DNA of 47,329 nucleotides. It comes from DASWHF01 sp036393295. GTDB lineage: Bacteria > Pseudomonadota > Gammaproteobacteria > Acidiferrobacterales > UBA6901. The translations under genes were made by a program, and so were the position numbers. This document shows positions 42,938 through 47,329 of the stretch, one piece after another. Under the pieces are notes generated by a model, which had not been told where the DNA came from, searched no databases, and worked only from the letters and a program-made list of their open reading frames with translations. Location of the stretch: positions 1-47,329 of the forward strand of contig DASWHF010000047.1 of assembly GCA_036393295.1 (NCBI GenBank), given 5' to 3'. Position 1 is the stretch's first letter. Each line of letters starts with the position of its first letter.

Positions 42938-43915
42938 CTACTCGAAATCGATGTGCTTGCGGCACATCCGGCCGCCGCTGCACGGTTCGCACAGCAACGC
43001 CGAGCGCATCCCACCGCTCGGTGACGGCACGCGGCTCAGGAGCTGGTCGGCCGCCGCGCGCAGGTCGCGGTCCTGGTCGCAGCTCACGCCACCCTGGTTG
43101 ATATCGGCGTCCTTGCCCTCGCGGTGGCTCTTGTGCGGTGGCGTCCATTGGGCACCGATGTCGAACAGGCCGCCCTTGATGAGGCTCATGTCGTTGACGC
43201 TCAGCGTGCGCCCCGAGAGGATCTGGAAGTTCTGCGCGACCAGCGGGATCATCTGCAAGGTGAGCGCGCTGCCGGTGAAGGCGACCGAATCGGGATGGTT
43301 ATTGTCCGGGCTACGCACCTTGACGTAGTCGCCGCCGGGCGGCAGCGTCGGCAGCTCGGCCAGGTTGCGGATGCCGATGTCGTAGGTGTCTTCGTAACGC
43401 CAGGAGTTGAAGGTGTAACAGCCGCTCACGCAGTACCAGTAGCGCGGCAGCACCATGTTCGCCGTGCCGGCGAGATTGCCCGACACCTCCGGCATCTCGT
43501 GCACCACCTTGCCCCAGCCGTTTGTCCCGGTGGCGGTGAAGCCGGCGACGCCGTAGGGTGCCGGATCGGTGTCGCCGTCGTGGGTGAGCGGCTTGTTGGC
43601 GAGCGACAGCGGCCGGCTGGTGTTGTGGAAGTGGCCGCCGTTGTTGTCGGGGTCGCTGGCCGGCGGCTTGACGCCGTCGACGGTGTGCGTGAACGAGCAG
43701 TTGACCGGCCGCCCGGTGCCGTACTCGAAGCAGCCGTAGTAGCTGGTGAAGGTCCAGGTCTTGCCCGGCAGCGACGGCCGCGGCTTGACCGTGACCTGAT
43801 GGATGATACCCTGCGCCAGCGCCGAGGCCGACGCGCACAGCGCCGCGAACGCCACGACCGACACCACTGCCCGGCATGCGCGACGAGTAGGATCTACTGC
43901 GGACTTGCCCCCCAT
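42938..43915 (-). CDS. Secreted LAS-like metallopeptidase candidate
   Basis: A 325-residue secreted protein with a signal peptide (RAVVSVVAFAALCASASALA). Near the C terminus is SHREGKDADINQGG, which fits the HX6D zinc motif of LAS peptidases (H264 and D271), the group of MepA, VanX and D-Ala-D-Ala carboxypeptidases. H321 in KHIDFE at the very end could be the third ligand. If so it would cleave peptidoglycan or a similar peptide. The N-terminal 230 residues form an unrecognised domain with several cysteines (GCFEYG, NCSF, CVSGC). The ATG at 43915 has GGGAGG upstream; a GTG at 43933 overlaps that site. The zinc assignment is inference. Confidence 0.75.
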   Translation of the reverse strand: MGGKSAVDPTRRACRAVVSVVAFAALCASASALAQGIIHQVTVKPRPSLPGKTWTFTSYYGCFEYGTGRPVNCSFTHTVDGVKPPASDPDNNGGHFHNTSRPLSLANKPLTHDGDTDPAPYGVAGFTATGTNGWGKVVHEMPEVSGNLAGTANMVLPRYWYCVSGCYTFNSWRYEDTYDIGIRNLAELPTLPPGGDYVKVRSPDNNHPDSVAFTGSALTLQMIPLVAQNFQILSGRTLSVNDMSLIKGGLFDIGAQWTPPHKSHREGKDADINQGGVSCDQDRDLRAAADQLLSRVPSPSGGMRSALLCEPCSGGRMCRKHIDFE

Positions 43916-44008
43916 AGGCGCCCTCCCGATCACTGCTCCATTTTGTCCCGATTGTAATCACGCCTGTCGGCGCGGACAACCCCCTGCTGTAGAAAACCCG
44001 GTAAACCG

Positions 44009-44977
44009 CTACGGGTCTCGCCCGCCTGGGTGCCGGCCAATGCCGACCGCCGCAATGAGCGGACCGCCGGCGGCACCGACCGTTGCATCACACGGGGGGT
44101 CCGGGCACTCAACGAGCGTTGCGCTCTCGATATCGTGAATCTCATTCCACTGGTGGCTCGAATCGGTCACCCAGCGTCCATTGAGAATCATGAGGCAACC
44201 GCGGGTAATCGCCTCCCCGCGCTCATCGAAATCGTCCAGCTCGTCGGCGATCCAGCCGATGCCCGCCCCGATCGCGTCGCCGGCGAGGCCGCCGACCGCG
44301 GCGCCGACCGCGATGGCAATGGCCACCACCAGCAGGCACAACAGCGCGCCGATCCCGAACGTCGCCAGCCCCAGCGCCACACAAATCGCGGCGCCGGCGA
44401 TCGCCCCGCCAATTGCGCCGGCGACCGACCCGACGGCCCCGCCGACTGCGGCGTAATCTCCGATATGGGAACCGATCTCGCAGTGCAGCGCCGGTTGACG
44501 CGTGGACGGGTCGAGCACCGGAAACGCCGGCCCGCCACCCGGTGCGTCGCGGTTGCGGATCTCATTGACCGACAACCCGGCGTCCGTCGGTGCCAACAGA
44601 CTTAGCGATGGACCACCGAGGTTGAAGGTCCAGTCGTTGTCGTTCCACGGCGGAAAGCCGGTGTTCTTGCCGGCACACAGGATGCAGCCGGCCATCGTGA
44701 TGTTCGATGGTTCATGTGCGAACAGCCGATCGAACCAGTTCACGGCGAACCCCACGAAGAATCCAACGATGGCCAGACCCAGGGCGGTAAAGCCCACGAT
44801 GCCGATGATCGCCAGCGCCGCGCCCAGCCCGATGGGCCCACCCGCTACTGCACCGGCGGCACTGAGAAACCCCGCAGCGGCACCGAGGGCCGCACCGCCC
44901 CACACCCAGCCGAGGACCCGACCTTCCGCGGCGCCCGGATCGCCGGCGCCTTCGTGAACAACGCTGCAGCCAGCCAT
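44009..44977 (-). CDS. Glycine-zipper membrane protein
   Basis: A 322-residue protein without a signal peptide. It has two long Gly/Ala-rich hydrophobic regions (about 22-80 and 176-245), such as GAAAGFLSAAGAVAGG and GAVGSVAGAIGGAIAGAA, the glycine-zipper style of membrane-inserting or pore-forming proteins. MAGC occurs twice (residues 1 and 95), opening two similar short segments before soluble parts. A C-terminal segment reads GRWVTDSSHQWNEIHDIE, followed by a short cysteine pair (ECPDPPC). AAGGAGG lies just upstream of the ATG. It starts two bases after the stop of the beta-sandwich gene. Function is unknown. Confidence 0.78.
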   Translation of the reverse strand: MAGCSVVHEGAGDPGAAEGRVLGWVWGGAALGAAAGFLSAAGAVAGGPIGLGAALAIIGIVGFTALGLAIVGFFVGFAVNWFDRLFAHEPSNITMAGCILCAGKNTGFPPWNDNDWTFNLGGPSLSLLAPTDAGLSVNEIRNRDAPGGGPAFPVLDPSTRQPALHCEIGSHIGDYAAVGGAVGSVAGAIGGAIAGAAICVALGLATFGIGALLCLLVVAIAIAVGAAVGGLAGDAIGAGIGWIADELDDFDERGEAITRGCLMILNGRWVTDSSHQWNEIHDIESATLVECPDPPCDATVGAAGGPLIAAVGIGRHPGGRDP

Positions 44978-44979
44978 GT

Positions 44980-46137
44980 TCAGCCTCCTTGGCGAGTAAT
45001 GCGAATGGTTACACCGCCGGCGGGCACGCCGCCCTGGCGCACGTTGACATTGAAGACGCCGTCCGGTCCGGGGCCGTCCGGAGCATCGACGATCAGCTCG
45101 ACGTCCCGGTGGGCCTCGCCCTCCGCGAACAGAAAGCGCGACGGCTCCACGCGCGCCGGCCACGCCGGCGCCTTACCCTGAAACGCCGCATCCGGGTCAA
45201 AGTCCTTGCCGACCTTGTCGGTGAACTCGTAGGAATCCACGTCGATCTCGACGAGGTTGCACGGTATCCGCTCCTCCTTCGGCGGGCGCTTGCCCTGGCG
45301 ATCGAGACGACTGCGTTTGACCCAGTTGTAGAGCCACTCGCTGACGAATCCCACGATGACCAGTGCGACGTAGCCGCCCGCGGTCATGGCCGCAACGCGC
45401 CCGGCGGTGCCCCAGTCGTGGGACGCAAGCCGGTGCAGCAGAAATCCGGTCAACGCCCCGAGCACGCCCCAGCCCCACAGCACCCGCTCCGGCCGCAGGT
45501 ACGGCCCACCACCTTCCTTGATCGGCGGGCAACCCTTCGGGTATCGATTGAAGATCCGGATGGGGCGGTGCACCGGTGAATTGGCCGCGTACACCTGGGT
45601 GTTGTTCCACCCGCGGTTGTTCGCGGGATTACCGTCCTGCGGATGAACGAGCTCGACCTCGATGCAGTAGTGCCCGGGTGTATCCGGGGTGCGCCAGCCG
45701 GCGGTAACCACCGCGGTCCCGGGCCAGATCGGCACGTTGGCCGAGAGCGTGGCAATGGCATGGCGCGTCTGGCCGCCGGCGCCGAATTCGATCCAGCGGA
45801 CGTGCACCGCCGTTCCGTCCGCCGGCTTGTCGCGCGAACTATTGTGGACGGTGATTTCGAGCGTGTACTGCGTCCCGGCGGTGAGATTGTAGGTGTTCTG
45901 CTCGACCCCGCCCAGCAGGATCCGTACGTCGGGATTGTCCCAGGTGACCGGCTGGTTCAACTGCATCAGCAGGAACTGGCTGTAGATGCAGGGATCCGGT
46001 TTGCGAATCAGGTGGCCCGGAAAACGTACGCAGGGATCGCCATGCGGCGTTTTCGGCTCACGGGTGATGATTTCCCAGATGCGGCACAGACGGGTCAACG
46101 GTTTGCAACGGGTGTGCTTCTTGGTCGCGACTTCCAC
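44980..46137 (-). CDS. Membrane protein with two beta-sandwich domains
   Basis: A 385-residue protein. An N-terminal cysteine-containing region (CKPLTRLCRIWEII) precedes a CARDB/Ig-like domain (about 70-190, with YTLEITVHNSSRDKPADGTA and NPANNRGWNN). A hydrophobic pair follows (VLWGWGVLGALTGFLLHRLA and YVALVIVGFVSEWLYNWV), then a C-terminal beta domain with SRFLFAEGEAHRDVELIV. No cleavable signal is seen. I chose the GTG at 46137 because AAGGAAGGGGG lies directly upstream; the in-frame TTG at 46158 would absorb that site. It is tightly linked to the glycine-zipper gene. I do not recognise the whole protein. Confidence 0.75.
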   Translation of the reverse strand: MEVATKKHTRCKPLTRLCRIWEIITREPKTPHGDPCVRFPGHLIRKPDPCIYSQFLLMQLNQPVTWDNPDVRILLGGVEQNTYNLTAGTQYTLEITVHNSSRDKPADGTAVHVRWIEFGAGGQTRHAIATLSANVPIWPGTAVVTAGWRTPDTPGHYCIEVELVHPQDGNPANNRGWNNTQVYAANSPVHRPIRIFNRYPKGCPPIKEGGGPYLRPERVLWGWGVLGALTGFLLHRLASHDWGTAGRVAAMTAGGYVALVIVGFVSEWLYNWVKRSRLDRQGKRPPKEERIPCNLVEIDVDSYEFTDKVGKDFDPDAAFQGKAPAWPARVEPSRFLFAEGEAHRDVELIVDAPDGPGPDGVFNVNVRQGGVPAGGVTIRITRQGG

Positions 46138-46195
46138 GGATCCCCCTTCCTTGAGCAAGAACCCAGGACGCTCACATCCGGCGATTTTGTCGGCG

Positions 46196-46411
46196 TCAGC
46201 GCGCCTGATCGGCGGGGCGCTTGGCGAACATCCACTTCAACGACTGGATGCACAAGTCCGCCACGAACCAGGTGGCGAGGAATGCCGCGCATTCGAGAGT
46301 GAAGCTGTGGAACTTGTAGAACAGCTCCGCACAAACCCACGCAATACCCACTGCCGGGGCCTGCTCGGCCAGAACGCGCTTTAGGGAAAGAACACGAAAG
46401 AGTGTGTACAT
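46196..46411 (-). CDS. Small membrane protein, first gene of the surface operon
   Basis: A 71-residue protein with one or two hydrophobic stretches (APAVGIAWVCAELFYKF and LECAAFLATWFVADLCI) and a basic C terminus. Three cysteines lie in or next to these helices. I do not recognise a family; its size would also suit a small holin-like or anchor protein. AAGGAGC is nine bases before the ATG at 46411. Another ATG seven bases upstream is in a different frame and too close to that site. It lies 58 bases before the beta-sandwich gene. Confidence 0.65.
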   Translation of the reverse strand: MYTLFRVLSLKRVLAEQAPAVGIAWVCAELFYKFHSFTLECAAFLATWFVADLCIQSLKWMFAKRPADQAR

Positions 46412-46648
46412 AGGCCATGCTCCTTGTTGTTCTGTGGCGCAACCATCCTAACTTATTGCACGACGGGTGATAGCCGCATCCCAATTCACCCTGCCACTAT
46501 CGTGCCCTCAAAACCGAACTCTTGGCAAGGGCTTTTTGCAGCCGGCAAGCGACTCGAATGCAAACAGCATTAGTCATAGCTTATACATTTAAGTAAGCGC
46601 CATTTTCGCCTGCGTCGCCCAGCTTCGATATCGGGATCAGCAACTGTC

Positions 46649-47329
46649 TTACCTCCCCACCCGAACAGCCTCGGCAGACCGCCACGGCTCTTTCGTTTTG
46701 GCCATGGTGTTGAGAATGACGAGCAGCTTGCGCATACAAGCAACGAGTGCGAGCTTCTTCGGTTTGTGTTGGGCGAGTAAATGTTGATAGAACGCGCGAA
46801 TCACCGGGTTGTGGCGGGTGGCCACGAGCGTGGCCATGTAGAGCGCACCGCGCACGGTCGCCCGCCCGCCGTAGATCGTGCGCCGCCCACGCAGCGTGCC
46901 GCTATCACGGTTGAACGGTGCCACACCCACCAACGCGCTGATTTCCCGTCGATTGAGCTGGCCCAACTCCGGCAGACAGGCCAGGAGGGTCGCCGTCATC
47001 TGCGGCCCGACACCGGGCACCCCGCGATAGAGTGCCTCCTTCTCGCGCCACACGGGCGAGGCATGAATCGAGTCATCCAGATCCCGATCCAGGCGCTTGA
47101 TCTGCTTTTTCAGGAAAGCGATCGTCTGCGCGATGCTTGTCCGTACCTCGCCGCGGGCGTGGATCATGCGGTTTTGCTCGGCGACGAGCATTTCGAGGAG
47201 TTGCCGGCGCCGGGCCAGCAGCCCTTCCAGCGCACGGGTTTGCTCGTCCTTGAGCGGGCGCACTGCGGGACGCACGCGCTCACCGAAGAGCGCCAGCACT
47301 CGGGCATCGATCGCATCGGTTTTGGCCAG
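46649..47329 (-). mobile_element. IS110-family transposase, C-terminal part (cut by right edge)
   Basis: At least 227 codons of an IS110-family transposase are visible; the start lies beyond the right edge. The first visible residues are LAKTDAIDARVLALFGERV, the end of the N-terminal DEDD catalytic domain. A coiled-coil linker follows, then the Transposase_20 domain with GVPGVGPQMTATLLACLPEL, FNRDSGTLRGRRTIYGGRA and YMATLVATRHNPVIRAFYQ. The frame is intact to a normal stop, so the element may be active. IS110 elements lack terminal inverted repeats, so its end cannot be fixed from this sequence. Confidence 0.92.

Overview
This is a GC-rich, gene-dense chromosomal window with about 47 supportable genes. 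No rRNA, tRNA or CRISPR array is visible. The core genes (a miaB-phoH-ybeY operon, ygiQ, dacA-like, ppa, an FbpABC-type iron transporter) point to a gammaproteobacterium. A two-cysteine DsrC, a YeeE/YedE sulfur transporter, a periplasmic rhodanese, a C_GCAxxG_C_C redox protein and a DUF2892 protein suggest a sulfur-metabolising lineage such as the Ectothiorhodospiraceae/Acidiferrobacterales. That placement is inference; the genus cannot be read from the sequence.

Layout. 1-4051 (minus): ybeY (cut by the left edge), phoH-like, miaB, then an isoaspartyl peptidase and a cupin. 4269-5252: a small orphan gene and a CsrA-like plus XRE regulator pair with its own terminator and a nearby palindrome. 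5426-13614 (minus): a long co-directional cluster of a membrane protein, Sfp-type phosphopantetheinyl transferase, acyl-AMP ligase with a large internal deletion, outer-membrane barrel, ABC ATPase, two FtsX-type permeases and a LolA-like periplasmic protein. Divergent from it is a MacA/MacB-like efflux operon (13745-16877), which meets a GAF-PAS-GGDEF-EAL protein tail to tail. Together these look like a system for making an acylated product and moving it to the outer membrane. 19506-31903: YeeE, a D,D-carboxypeptidase, YgiQ, a translationally coupled flavoprotein reductase/CFA-synthase pair, ppa-VOC, several small membrane proteins and a ClsC-type phospholipase D protein. 32024-32798: an FNR/ANR box in class II position upstream of a 65-residue protein and dsrC. 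32903-36991: a ferric iron ABC transporter split over three transcription units. 37184-40652: sulfur/redox and small membrane genes.

40787-46411 (minus) is the most unusual region. Five adjacent genes encode a small membrane protein, a membrane protein with beta-sandwich domains, a glycine-zipper protein, a secreted LAS-like metallopeptidase candidate and a 704-residue secreted CARDB/Ig-like protein. They lie between an IS110 transposase (right edge) and a cluster of palindromic repeats. I do not recognise this as a described system, and it is my main candidate for novelty.

The window is rich in short palindromic repeats of at least four families. Two have the GTAG-plus-hairpin layout of REP/BIME elements. 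One, with CTCCC/GGGAG hairpins, sits in frame inside ygiQ and recurs as a regularly spaced three-hairpin array near 35.8-35.9 kb. A fourth, AT-rich family supplies the stop codon of a 57-residue gene.
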